This document shows, piece by piece, positions 49,389 to 57,989 of a stretch of 64,000 bases of DNA. Source of the DNA: an uncultured Bacteroidales bacterium (GTDB taxonomy: Bacteria > Bacteroidota > Bacteroidia > Bacteroidales > P3). The stretch covers positions 1-64,000 of the forward strand of contig ONBB01000001.1 of NCBI GenBank assembly GCA_900315935.1. The letters run 5' to 3'. Below the pieces are notes generated by a model. That model searched no databases. It saw nothing but the letters and a program-made list of their open reading frames with translations, and was not told where the DNA came from. Both the position numbers and the translations under genes were made by a program. The number at the start of each line of letters is the position of its first letter. The stretch's first letter is position 1.

Positions 49389-50668
49389 AGGTTCGATTCG
49401 GTGTAAACAAATACTATTTTGGGGGATGTGGCCTTGTCGGCTGTGCCGTTCACAATGGCATGGCTGGTAGTGTGTCGGCGTTTGTCGATGAGCATTATCA
49501 TTCCTTTGTCGTTTCCTTGGCGCAGAAGTCCTTGCAGGTGTTGGGTAACGCGCAGGCGGTAGTAGCCCAGGTCGGCGTGGTAGGTGCCGTCGAAGCCGTT
49601 AAGGGTATACATGTCAATCATGTCGTCAATAGGCACAAGGCTGTCCATTCCTGCTTTCTCCATGATTATTAGCTTGTCGGGTACAAGGGAGCTGCTCTCG
49701 GATGCCAGGGGCAGGCGCAGTTCTGCGTGGTGAATCACTGCCAGGGGGTGTTCCTCGTGGAAGGTGCGCAGGTCTCGGTCGAAGTTCAGGTGGATGCAGT
49801 GCCCACCCAGGGGTTCCAGATAGAGGCGGTTGCTACCGTCCACGCTGTCGGCAGCGGCGAGCACGGTGCCCGAGTAGTCGTGTTTGAAGTGGGTGAAGAA
49901 GGCTGTTCCGGCACCCATCAGGAAGTCGTAGGAGCCTGTGCGTACTTCATCCTCAATGGTGTAGTGGTAGTAAATGGTGATGCAGGTGGCAGTGGAGGAG
50001 AAGTCGATGCTCATCATACCGTTGCCCGAATCGTCGGCAATGCGCACACGCAGACCCTTTGCCGTGGCGATAAAGGCGGATGCCGAGTCGGCTTGTGTCA
50101 ACATCTGTTTGGCCACTTCGGTGTCGAGGTGCAGTCGCACGACACTGTCGGTGTATCCTACGGACACTGTGCCGTCGTAGAGTACTTTGTCTTCTTGTAC
50201 AGGCAGTTCGTCGGTGCTATAGTAGCGTCGGTCGCTTTCCACAGCCTCGGCCAGCTGCTTCACCTCGAAGTGCATGCGGTAGGTGGCGGCTGTGTCGGGA
50301 TGCAGTTGGTGCTTGACCAGCGACATCACCACCGAGTCGATCTGCAGGCCGGAGAAGTCGAGCGTAATGACATCCTCGGGCAGGGCCACTTGAGCGAAGA
50401 GTTCCGCGGAGGTGCGTCCAAATATGGGGTCGACCAGATTGCCGACGATGCTGTAGGCGTAGATGGTGCTGGTCAGCAGCGAGTCTTCAATTTGGCTCCA
50501 CGCATGGTCGGGATACAGGGTGTCGTATTTTGGGGCGTAGAGGGTAGCGGGGTCGACCAAGTCGATGCCGAGGGTCGACTCGTCGTCCTCGCACGAGGTG
50601 AAGCTGGCGGCCGCCAACAGCAGTGCTGCGATGGCTGCGAGTCGAGGAAGGAAGGTGTGTCTCTTCAT
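49385..50668 (-). CDS. DUF4270 family lipoprotein
   Basis: This 427-residue protein has a lipoprotein signal peptide (SFTSC lipobox, Cys27) followed by EDDESTLGIDLVDP, typical of DUF4270. The family is found in Bacteroidota, usually beside the short glycogen synthase gene, as here. No catalytic motif is visible, and the predicted fold is mostly beta. The gene is 5 bases after the glycogen synthase gene and overlaps the MORN-like gene by 4 bases. Confidence 0.88.
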   Translation of the reverse strand: MKRHTFLPRLAAIAALLLAAASFTSCEDDESTLGIDLVDPATLYAPKYDTLYPDHAWSQIEDSLLTSTIYAYSIVGNLVDPIFGRTSAELFAQVALPEDVITLDFSGLQIDSVVMSLVKHQLHPDTAATYRMHFEVKQLAEAVESDRRYYSTDELPVQEDKVLYDGTVSVGYTDSVVRLHLDTEVAKQMLTQADSASAFIATAKGLRVRIADDSGNGMMSIDFSSTATCITIYYHYTIEDEVRTGSYDFLMGAGTAFFTHFKHDYSGTVLAAADSVDGSNRLYLEPLGGHCIHLNFDRDLRTFHEEHPLAVIHHAELRLPLASESSSLVPDKLIIMEKAGMDSLVPIDDMIDMYTLNGFDGTYHADLGYYRLRVTQHLQGLLRQGNDKGMIMLIDKRRHTTSHAIVNGTADKATSPKIVFVYTESNL

Positions 50669-50673
50669 AATCT

Positions 50674-51501
50674 TTAGCTTTCAAATTTGCTTATGCCCAC
50701 GATGCTGTCGTAGAACTTGTTGATACGGGCATAGAACTCGTCCCGGTCTTCGATATAGTCCAGCACATTGCGTTTGTTCTCTTTGGCGAAGGCCACCAGT
50801 TCGGGGTGTGCGTTGGGAGAGCCGATGATTACGCCTTGCGAGTAGGTGATGGCTGCTTTCATCAGGCCGAGGTAGTTGGTCTCTCCGTAGAGTCGCAGAT
50901 CCTTGGCGGTGGCGTTGTCGGTCTTCATCTTGCGCTCCAAGTCGCCACCGATGGGTCCGTTGAAACCGTCGTCCACCAGAGTGATGACCATCTTGGTGCC
51001 GCTGAAGAAGGCGTTCTCCTTGTTGATACGGCGCAGGTAGAAGGGTATCATGGCGGTCAGCCATCCGGCGTAGTTGATCAGGTGGGGCTGCCAAGCCAGT
51101 TTGCGCACAGCCTCCAGTGTGCCACGGCCGAAGAAGAGCAGACGCTCGTCGGTGTCGGGCAGCGGCTGTTTTTTACCGTTGAGCAGGCTGTTGCCGTCGA
51201 TGACGTATTCTTCGTTGTCGATGAAGTAGACCTGCATGCGTGCCGACGGGATGGAGCCGACCTTGATAATCAGCTGCCGGTCGCAGTTGTTCACTATCAG
51301 GTTCATACCCGACAGGCGAATCACCTCGTGGAGTTGGTGTTTGCGGTCGTTCACGTCGCAAAATTTGGGCATGAACACCCTGATTTCGCGCCCCATTTCC
51401 TGCACTTTAGCCGGCAAATAGCGTCCCATGACACTCAATTCGTTTTCCGGTGAAAATGGTACAATCTCTTGATTTACAAATAGAATTCTCCCTTTTGCCA
51501 T
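50674..51501 (-). CDS. Short glycogen/starch synthase (GT5 N-terminal type)
   Basis: This 275-residue protein covers only the N-terminal Rossmann-like half of GT5 glycogen synthases (ILFVNQEIVPFSPENELSVM, GREIRVFMPKFCDVNDR, HLINYAGWLTAMIPFYLR). A shortened form of about 270 residues is usual in Bacteroidota and sits beside DUF4270, as here. Without the C-terminal donor-binding half, ADP-glucose transfer is uncertain, and activity of this class has been little studied. It is the first gene of the operon that ends with maf. Confidence 0.85.
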   Translation of the reverse strand: MAKGRILFVNQEIVPFSPENELSVMGRYLPAKVQEMGREIRVFMPKFCDVNDRKHQLHEVIRLSGMNLIVNNCDRQLIIKVGSIPSARMQVYFIDNEEYVIDGNSLLNGKKQPLPDTDERLLFFGRGTLEAVRKLAWQPHLINYAGWLTAMIPFYLRRINKENAFFSGTKMVITLVDDGFNGPIGGDLERKMKTDNATAKDLRLYGETNYLGLMKAAITYSQGVIIGSPNAHPELVAFAKENKRNVLDYIEDRDEFYARINKFYDSIVGISKFES

Positions 51502-51527
51502 ATTATTGTATAATATATACTGAACTG

Positions 51528-51559
51528 CAAAATTACGAAAAAAAAGTCATCTGACCAAA
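51528..51559 (-). promoter_or_regulatory. Promoter of the glycogen synthase-maf operon
   Basis: On the minus strand TTTG (51556-51559), 20 bases, TAATTTTG (51528-51535): a full match in box and spacing. It is divergent from the recX promoter. Confidence 0.75.
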
Positions 51560-51597
51560 TCGTGGCGTTTTTTTTCTCTGATTTCAAAAAAAAGTTG

Positions 51598-51605
51598 TAC
51601 TTTTG
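51598..51605 (+). promoter_or_regulatory. -7 element of recX
   Basis: TACTTTTG, 24 bases before the recX ATG. The upstream partner is weak (TCTG at 51577-51580, spacing 17). Confidence 0.5.
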
Positions 51606-51628
51606 CACTCCGATTTAGCGTATTCCAG

Positions 51629-52105
51629 ATGAATACAAAACCTCATAAGGATAACAGTATCAAAGATTTAATTGATCGAGCCCGGCGCTACTGTGCGCAG
51701 GCTGAACAGTGCGAGGACTCTGTCAGGCAGAAGCTGGTGGTATGGAAAGCGTCGCCCGAGGAGTCCAACGCGGTGGTCTCTGCCCTTGTAGCCGAAGGTT
51801 ATATCGACGACCATCGTTATGCCCGTGCCTATTGCGAGAGCAAAATCCTCAAGCACCAGTGGGGGCGCCAGAAGGTGCTTTACCATTTGCGGCTGAAGCA
51901 CCTCTCGCGCGCGGCTGTTGACAGCGGCATCGCCTCGGTGAGCGATGAGGACTACCTTGAGGCACTTCGCATTGCCGCGCAAAAAAAGCTCGACGAGTTG
52001 CATGCCCCGTCGCCCGAAGACCCGGAAGTGCGTCAGAAACTGACCGCATTCCTCGTGTCGCGAGGCTTTACCCTTTCAGAAATCAATCAGTCTCTAAATC
52101 AATAA
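51629..52105 (+). CDS. recX: Regulatory protein RecX
   Basis: This 158-residue protein is made of three-helix RecX repeats. ALVAEGYIDDHRYARAYCESKI (in segments, about 52-73) followed by WGRQKVLYHLRLKHLS is the diagnostic core. RecX binds inside RecA filaments and limits recombination. recA is not in the window. It lies 10 bases before the DUF3078 gene and is probably co-transcribed with it. Confidence 0.9.
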   Translation: MNTKPHKDNSIKDLIDRARRYCAQAEQCEDSVRQKLVVWKASPEESNAVVSALVAEGYIDDHRYARAYCESKILKHQWGRQKVLYHLRLKHLSRAAVDSGIASVSDEDYLEALRIAAQKKLDELHAPSPEDPEVRQKLTAFLVSRGFTLSEINQSLNQ

Positions 52106-52115
52106 ACAAGCATTC

Positions 52116-53213
52116 ATGAAACGCATTATTATTCTCGGTGCAGCCCTCATGGTTGCCGCCACCCTTCCCGTCAATGCACAGGATGAGTCTGTCCTCACTG
52201 GCGGCAAGTGGTCCACCTCCTCCACGCCCGCTCTCAAGATTGGCGAGTTCCTGTTCAACAACTGGTCCTCGACGGGCAACTCCCAGATTGACGTTACCGC
52301 CACCTTCTTCGGCAACTATAAGTACACCCATCCCAAGTACACCTGGGACAATGTGGCCGACTTGGCTTACGGCTATGCCTGGCAGAACCTCAACCCGAAG
52401 GACTCGGTCTTCTTCGAGACCCGCCGCAAGAGCAATGATAAGATAGACCTCACCAGCGCCCTCACTTGGACGCCTTTCTCCAAGTGGCCTGCCTGGGGTG
52501 CCTCGTTCACGGCCAACCTCAAGACCCAGTTTGGCGAAGGCCGTGAATACGCAGACCTCTCCGACCAGGAAGGCAAGGTGGTTTCCAGATTCTTCGCTCC
52601 GGCCTACCTGACCACCGCCCTCTCTTTCGAATACAAGAAGCCTGACTGGAGCGTCTCCCTCTCGTTCCTCACTGGCAAGACCACTTTCGTGATGGACGAT
52701 TCGCTCATTGCCGCCGGCTACACCTATGGTGTCTATCAGAAAGACCTCCCCAACTACACCCACGTTGACTTCTCGCTCGGTAGCTATGTCAAGGCCCAGT
52801 ATCTGAAGAAGGACATCCTCCCCAGCCTCGACCTCTACGCCCGCCTCGAGCTCTTCTATGCTTACAAGAAACCCTCCAGCATGAATTGGGATGCCATCAA
52901 CAATTTTGACCCCGAGGTGGCCGACAAGCCCGAAGGTACGGAGTACAGCCTCGGTCATGGTATCCTGGATGAGTACAACGAGTCATGGACCGACCTCCAG
53001 GGAAAAGGCTGGCTGGCCCGCCGTGCTTTCGAGACCGACCTTGACTTCGAGGTGAAGCTTGACTACCGTTTCTCCAAGCACATCGCCGCCAACTTCGCCC
53101 TTAACCTCAAGTGGGACACCGACTTTAGCGGCATAGGCTCGATGGGGCACTGGCAGCTTTACCAGATGGCCGGTGTGCAAATCTTTTTCAACTGGAAGAC
53201 TCCTAGCGAGTGA
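52116..53213 (+). CDS. DUF3078 family outer-membrane protein
   Basis: This 365-residue protein has a signal peptide (residues 1-21, ending VNAQ) and a DUF3078 domain (EFLFNNWSSTGNSQIDVTAT, YKYTHPKYTWDNVADLAYGY). Alternating aromatic-rich strands and a C-terminal aromatic residue pattern (GVQIFFNWK) suggest an outer-membrane beta barrel. The function is unknown. Its last 11 bases overlap the convergent SAM hydroxide adenosyltransferase gene. Confidence 0.85.
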   Translation: MKRIIILGAALMVAATLPVNAQDESVLTGGKWSTSSTPALKIGEFLFNNWSSTGNSQIDVTATFFGNYKYTHPKYTWDNVADLAYGYAWQNLNPKDSVFFETRRKSNDKIDLTSALTWTPFSKWPAWGASFTANLKTQFGEGREYADLSDQEGKVVSRFFAPAYLTTALSFEYKKPDWSVSLSFLTGKTTFVMDDSLIAAGYTYGVYQKDLPNYTHVDFSLGSYVKAQYLKKDILPSLDLYARLELFYAYKKPSSMNWDAINNFDPEVADKPEGTEYSLGHGILDEYNESWTDLQGKGWLARRAFETDLDFEVKLDYRFSKHIAANFALNLKWDTDFSGIGSMGHWQLYQMAGVQIFFNWKTPSE

Positions 53214-54018
53214 TAAATTGAAGCAGAACCATTTCGCCCAGTTGCATTCCGATGTACTGGGCGAAATTGCTATTGCTGATAGCAATCTCCAACATGCCCG
53301 TTGCCGACACCGTCAGGCAGAGCTCGATGCCGCCGGCGCGGGCTGCCCTGTGTGTCGGTTGCGTAGGTTTTTGATAGTATGAGCTGCGGATTTCTGTGAT
53401 GCGGTATTCGCGTACCTGCATCATGAACGGGCGCCCTTGGCTGAGGTCCATGAAATCGCGGTAGGACATGCCAAGGTAGGCATTTCCGTAGCTGTCTATA
53501 TATTGTATGGGGATGCGGTACTCGTCGCCTTGCGACACCCAGGAGGGGAGCATGCGCTGGCGCAGTTGCTCCACGCGTGGCCCCAGGTCGGCCATCGGTG
53601 TGCCGCCTGCCAGTTTGGCGGCTGTGGGGGCGAATAGGGAATAGGCTGCGAAATTGTAGATGCGCATCTCCTGCAGCGGAATGCTTACGGCCTCCTCCAC
53701 CTCGTGGCCGAAGGCCATCGTCGGCAACCCGTTGTCGCAGCAGATGAAGTATTGGCCCCGGGCTTTCACCACCACAAAGGCGTTCTCCTGCGTCGGGTCC
53801 GATGCCACGTCCACGATATGGATAGTGCCGGCGGGGAAGGCCAGGCAGGCGTTCCGCACCACAAAGGTGGCTTCGGCCACCTTGAACGGCTCCACGGAGT
53901 GCGCCACATCCACCACCTCCACGTCCTCGATCAGGCTGTACAACCGTCCTTTCACCATGCCGGCGAAGAAGCTTTGGTTGCCCCAATCCGTTGTCAGTGT
54001 GATAATTGGTCTTTTCAT
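53203..54018 (-). CDS. SAM hydroxide adenosyltransferase (DUF62)
   Basis: This 271-residue enzyme belongs to the fluorinase/duf62 family, which hydrolyses S-adenosylmethionine to adenosine and methionine using water. ITLTTDWGNQSFFAGMVKG contains the family's first Asp (TTDWG, near residue 10). HIVDVASDP and FICCDNGLPT (near 86-95) are the next motifs, and a C-terminal beta domain follows (about 165-271). The start is ATG 54018; an ATG 12 bases upstream is also in frame. The biological role is unclear in bacteria. Confidence 0.88.
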   Translation of the reverse strand: MKRPIITLTTDWGNQSFFAGMVKGRLYSLIEDVEVVDVAHSVEPFKVAEATFVVRNACLAFPAGTIHIVDVASDPTQENAFVVVKARGQYFICCDNGLPTMAFGHEVEEAVSIPLQEMRIYNFAAYSLFAPTAAKLAGGTPMADLGPRVEQLRQRMLPSWVSQGDEYRIPIQYIDSYGNAYLGMSYRDFMDLSQGRPFMMQVREYRITEIRSSYYQKPTQPTHRAARAGGIELCLTVSATGMLEIAISNSNFAQYIGMQLGEMVLLQFITR

Positions 54019-54256
54019 TTCGCGCTGCAAAATTACACATTTTTTTTCACACTGCCGAAAATATTATTTTATAGCCTCCGTGATCCGAATTTTTATCGAT
54101 AAAAATCGCCAATCAAATTGTTTTTTATCGACAGCGGAAGAATGCTTGCTGCATCAGCGTTTCAGTTGTTTTTGCAAGTTTTTCGATAATATTTAAACCT
54201 CTATAAGTGTTTGATATTTAATTGTTTAATTTTTAATATATATCGGTAGTCGAACA

Positions 54257-54291
54257 ATTCCCCTACCATCCCCCTAGAATTGCCCTAGAGA
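54257..54291 (+). repeat. Dispersed CCCCTAG repeat (copy D, short)
   Basis: TTCCCCTACCATCCCCCTAG followed by AATTGCCCTAGAGAG. It lacks the CCATATCC half of copies A-C. Its CCCCTAGAATTGCC resembles the CCCCTAGCATTGCC of the copy at 494-536. Confidence 0.6.
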
Positions 54292-54384
54292 GTGCGGTGC
54301 AATATGAAGGGTATATCGATACATTTTCCGCCTGCCCGCCCCTCCCGTATTCCGTCGCTGTTTGGGATTGCAGCGCCCAAAATG

Positions 54385-54416
54385 TTTGCCCATGTCAGAA
54401 AAAAATTGTATCTTTG
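54385..54416 (+). promoter_or_regulatory. Promoter of the sufC operon
   Basis: TTTG (54385-54388), 20 bases, TATCTTTG (54409-54416). An exact match, about 63 bases before the sufC start. Confidence 0.8.
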
Positions 54417-54478
54417 CCCTTTGGCAACAAGCCTTATTGAATAGATACAATAATAATAATCAAACGATTGCAATCAAT

Positions 54479-55234
54479 ATGCCATTACTCTCGATACGCA
54501 ATTTGCATGCCTCGATCGGCGAGCGCGAAATATTGAAGGGTGTGAACCTCGACATCGACCGTGGCGAGGTGCACGCCATCATGGGACCCAACGGTAACGG
54601 CAAGTCGACCCTGGCCGGAGTCATAGCGGGCAACCCGAAGTACACGGTTACCGCCGGCGAGGTGATTTACAAAGGCAAGAACATACTGGACCTGCCGGTC
54701 GATGTGCGCGCCGCCGAGGGCCTTTTTCTGGGATTCCAGTATCCGGTGGAAATCCCGGGCGTGAGCATCGCCAACTTCATGCGCACGGCCGTCAACGAGC
54801 AGCGCAAGTACCGCGGCCTGGACCCCTTGTCGGGTGCCGAGTTCCTGAAGCTGATGGAGGAGAAGAAGAAGGTGGTGGAGATGACGGCCTCGCTGGCCAA
54901 CCGCTCTGTCAACGAAGGCTTTAGCGGCGGCGAGAAGAAGAAGAACGAGATATTCCAGATGGCGATGCTGGACCCCACGCTGAGCATCCTGGACGAGACC
55001 GACTCGGGTCTGGACATCGACGCCCTGCGCATCGTGGCCGGCGGCGTTACGAAGCTGCGCACCAAGGAGAACGCCACCGTGGTGATTACCCACTACCAGC
55101 GCCTGCTGGACTTCATCGTGCCTGACTTCGTGCATGTGCTGTACGAGGGCCGCATCGTCAAGACGGGGCCCAAGGAGCTCGCCCTCGAGTTGGAGGAGAA
55201 GGGCTACGAGTGGATCAAGGAGGAGCAGCAATGA
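54479..55234 (+). CDS. sufC: Fe-S cluster assembly ATPase SufC
   Basis: This 251-residue ABC-type ATPase drives the SufBCD scaffold. Walker A is [16 protein letters not shown] (about 35-50), the signature is [15 protein letters not shown] (about 144-158) and Walker B is [16 protein letters not shown] (about 165-180). The start is ATG 54479 ([17 protein letters not shown]), downstream of the promoter; longer in-frame extensions would cross it. It is first in a four-gene run with ATGA overlaps. sufB, usually just upstream, is absent here. Confidence 0.95.
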   Translation: MPLLSIRNLHASIGEREILKGVNLDIDRGEVHAIMGPNGNGKSTLAGVIAGNPKYTVTAGEVIYKGKNILDLPVDVRAAEGLFLGFQYPVEIPGVSIANFMRTAVNEQRKYRGLDPLSGAEFLKLMEEKKKVVEMTASLANRSVNEGFSGGEKKKNEIFQMAMLDPTLSILDETDSGLDIDALRIVAGGVTKLRTKENATVVITHYQRLLDFIVPDFVHVLYEGRIVKTGPKELALELEEKGYEWIKEEQQ

Positions 55235-56157
55235 TACGCAAAGACAAGTTGCCGCGCCCGTGGGGCGACGACTGGCAGCAGCCCGCGGATGTCCGCGGCG
55301 AGCTGATAGAGGTGCCCCGCGGCACCGACCTGCGCATCGTGGCCTGCGACGACCGGTGGGTGCTCGAGCAGATGGGTGCCGGGGTGCAGTGTGCGCCCTC
55401 CAACTCGCTGACAACCATCAGCATCGGAGAGGATGCCCGCGTGGAATACTACCGCCTGCAGGGCATGAACACCCCCGAGCGCTGCCTCACCGACCTGCGC
55501 ATCGACATGGAGCGCGGCTCGCGCCTGCTGCTCTCGACCGTTACGCTTGGCGGCGGCCATGTGCGCAACAACATCGAAGTGCGCATGCACGGCCCGCACT
55601 GCGAGGTGGAGGCCGGCGGCCTGTACCTGGTGGACCGTGAGCAGCGTTGCGACAACTATATCTTTGTCGAGCATGCGTCGCCCGAGTGCCGCAGCCGCGA
55701 GCTGTACAAAGGCATCCTCGACGACGCGGCGCGTGCCCGCTTCAACGGACATGTCCTTGTGCAGGACGGCGCCAGCAAGACCGAGGCATACCAGACCAAC
55801 CGCAACATACTGCTCACCGACAAGGCCCACGTGGAGACCCGTCCGTTCCTGGAGATATACAACGACGACGTCAAATGCTCGCACGGCAGCACCATCGGCC
55901 AGCTCGACGAGCAGGCGCTCTTCTACCTCATGACGCGCGGCATCTCCGAGCGCACGGCCGTTACGATGCTCAGCTACGCCTTCTGCGACGAGGTGATACG
56001 CATGATTGCCCTGCCGGAGCTGCGTGAGCTGGTGGGCGATATGGTCAAGAAACGCCTGCACGGCGAGTTGACCCCCTGTGTGGAGTGCGCCATCCAGTGC
56101 TCCTCGCCCTGCAACGGCCCCGACGCCAACTTCAACATAGACCCAGCCAAACTCTGA
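55231..56157 (+). CDS. sufD: SufD-like Fe-S scaffold protein with C-terminal cysteines
   Basis: This 308-residue protein has the SufB/SufD beta-helix core, seen in [22 protein letters not shown] and [26 protein letters not shown] (segments), followed by [20 protein letters not shown]. It is shorter than the usual 400-450 residues because the N-terminal helical part is reduced. The C-terminus carries four cysteines, [12 protein letters not shown], which may be able to bind metal. The start is ATG 55231, overlapping the sufC stop. No sufB or sufS lies nearby. Confidence 0.88.
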   Translation: MIRKDKLPRPWGDDWQQPADVRGELIEVPRGTDLRIVACDDRWVLEQMGAGVQCAPSNSLTTISIGEDARVEYYRLQGMNTPERCLTDLRIDMERGSRLLLSTVTLGGGHVRNNIEVRMHGPHCEVEAGGLYLVDREQRCDNYIFVEHASPECRSRELYKGILDDAARARFNGHVLVQDGASKTEAYQTNRNILLTDKAHVETRPFLEIYNDDVKCSHGSTIGQLDEQALFYLMTRGISERTAVTMLSYAFCDEVIRMIALPELRELVGDMVKKRLHGELTPCVECAIQCSSPCNGPDANFNIDPAKL

Positions 56158-57989
56158 TGCTCCGCCGCCTGACACTCCTTGCCCTGATGGTTGTGCCGCT
56201 GATTGTAAGCGGCCAGGAGGGGTGTGGTGTCAAGCTGAAAGGCTCCGATAGGTCGGACATGGAGAAGGCCCTGACGCACTACAACGCCCACCAGTACCGC
56301 GAGGCGTCGCAGTTGTTGCGCAAGGTGGCGCAGAAGAACCCGAAGGCGGCCGAGCCGCAGTTCTGGCTCGGCATGGTGTCGGTCAAGAACGGCTTCAACG
56401 TTACCGGTGTGCGCAAGTATTTCCCCAAGTGCCTGGAGCTCTGCCCGCAGTACCCCAACGCGTTGGCGCACTACTACATGGGCATGATCCATTACACCGA
56501 CGAGCGGTACGACGAGGCCATCGGGTCGCTGGAGCACTACTTCCGCCTGGCCAATGCGAGCGACGACAAGGCGCAGACGGCGGTCTACGACGAGGCGTCG
56601 GCCTACCTCCATTGGTCGCGCTTCCTGTCCGAGGCCAACCTCAACCAGGCCCCGTTCGACCCGCGGCTGGTGGCGGGTGTCAGCTCGAAGCGTAACGAGA
56701 CGCTGCCCTATATCACACACGACGGCCGGCAGTGCTACTACCTGCGCCAGACGGCCGCCAAGCAGGACCGCAATTCGTTTTACGTGAAGACGGGGGAGAA
56801 TCTGCAATGGAAGCTTTTTGTCAGCCAATGGGATGATACCGCCTTCTCGAAGGGCACGGAGCTGCCCGCCCCCTTCAACCAGGGAGTGCCCGAAGGCAGC
56901 GTCAGCCTGACGGCCGACGGGCGCGAACTCTACTACTCCCGCATCACCCACGCGGGCGGCTATGCCAACAGCGACATCTATTTCACCACCCGGGAGGATG
57001 GCCGATGGAGTCCGTTGCAGAACGCCGGCACCAACGTCAACGGCGACCGCACGTGGGAGTCGCAGCCCTCCGTCTCGCCCGACGGCTCGGTGCTCTACTT
57101 TGCCTCGAACCGCAAGGGCGGCTATGGCGGCACCGACATCTGGCGCTGCCGCCGCCTGAAGAACGGCGACTGGAGCCGGCCCGAGAACCTGGGCTCGGCC
57201 ATCAACACCTCGGGCAACGAGAAATTCCCCTTCATCCATGCCGACGGCCACACGCTGTACTTCGTCTCCGACGGGTGGCAGGGCTTTGGCGGCTACGACA
57301 TCTACTTCGCCGACGTGAACGATGCCGGCAGCCGGCAGCCGACCAACCTGGGCCTGCCCATCAATACCGACGGCGACGAGCTCTCCTTTGCCGTTACCAC
57401 CGACGGCACACGGGCCTACTTTCCCGGCCGCCTGCCCTCGTCGACCAGCAGCGAGGTGCTGATGTTCGACCTCTACCCGGCGGCGCGACCGGAGGCGATG
57501 GCCTGCTACAGGCTGGCGGTTACGGATGCGGACGACAACCCCATACAGGCCGAGGTGTCGTTGGAACGCGGCACCACCTACCGCGGAGAGGGCAGCATCG
57601 GCATGCTGCTCTCGATGCAGGAGGACAACATCCTCACCGTCAGTGCCGAAGGCAAGATGCCAGGCGTCGTGAGCATCAGTGCCGCCAGCATGCGTCGCGG
57701 CAAGGCATCGGGCGAGGTAACGCTGCTGCCGGCGATGAAAGGCACCGAGGTGCCGCTGCAGGTGAGTTTCGTGGCGGGCAGCCGCCTGACGGCCGACTCG
57801 GAGCGGGTGCTCAAGGCTTGGGCCGCGTGGCTGATAGAGAACCCGCGGGTGCATGTGGCCATCGAATGCCGCAAGGCCGCCGAAGCCAAGGCGATTTACG
57901 ACTACTTCCTGTCGCAGAAGCTGCGAGCCGAACGCCTCAGCCATCGCGGCGGGACCGATATTAACGCCTGCAGACTGAGAGTGCAATGA
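56157..57989 (+). CDS. PorE-like envelope protein: TPR, PD40 propeller, shortened OmpA-like end
   Basis: This 610-residue exported protein has a signal peptide (about 1-20). TPR repeats cover about 30-140 (ALTHYNAHQYREASQLLRKV, YPNALAHYYMGMIHYTDE). A PD40 beta-propeller spans about 185-440 with ESQPSVSPDGSVLYFASNRKGGYGGTDIW and similar blades. A carboxypeptidase-regulatory-like domain covers about 455-525, and an OmpA-like segment is at the end. This order is that of PorE, a peptidoglycan-bound part of T9SS. Here the OmpA part is shortened and the usual peptidoglycan-binding GHTD-type loop is not recognisable. The start overlaps the sufD stop. Confidence 0.8.
   Translation: MLRRLTLLALMVVPLIVSGQEGCGVKLKGSDRSDMEKALTHYNAHQYREASQLLRKVAQKNPKAAEPQFWLGMVSVKNGFNVTGVRKYFPKCLELCPQYPNALAHYYMGMIHYTDERYDEAIGSLEHYFRLANASDDKAQTAVYDEASAYLHWSRFLSEANLNQAPFDPRLVAGVSSKRNETLPYITHDGRQCYYLRQTAAKQDRNSFYVKTGENLQWKLFVSQWDDTAFSKGTELPAPFNQGVPEGSVSLTADGRELYYSRITHAGGYANSDIYFTTREDGRWSPLQNAGTNVNGDRTWESQPSVSPDGSVLYFASNRKGGYGGTDIWRCRRLKNGDWSRPENLGSAINTSGNEKFPFIHADGHTLYFVSDGWQGFGGYDIYFADVNDAGSRQPTNLGLPINTDGDELSFAVTTDGTRAYFPGRLPSSTSSEVLMFDLYPAARPEAMACYRLAVTDADDNPIQAEVSLERGTTYRGEGSIGMLLSMQEDNILTVSAEGKMPGVVSISAASMRRGKASGEVTLLPAMKGTEVPLQVSFVAGSRLTADSERVLKAWAAWLIENPRVHVAIECRKAAEAKAIYDYFLSQKLRAERLSHRGGTDINACRLRVQ

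Larger units (their letters stand above)
54019..54478. other. AT-rich divergent intergenic region
   Basis: There is no gene here. It holds a minus-strand TAATTTTG box (54028-54035) for the SAM enzyme, a perfect 16-bp palindrome TTTTTATCGATAAAAA (54090-54105), further ATCGATAA-like and TTATCGACA words, dispersed repeat copy D (54257-54291) and the sufC promoter. It is much more AT-rich than the rest of the window. Confidence 0.7.
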
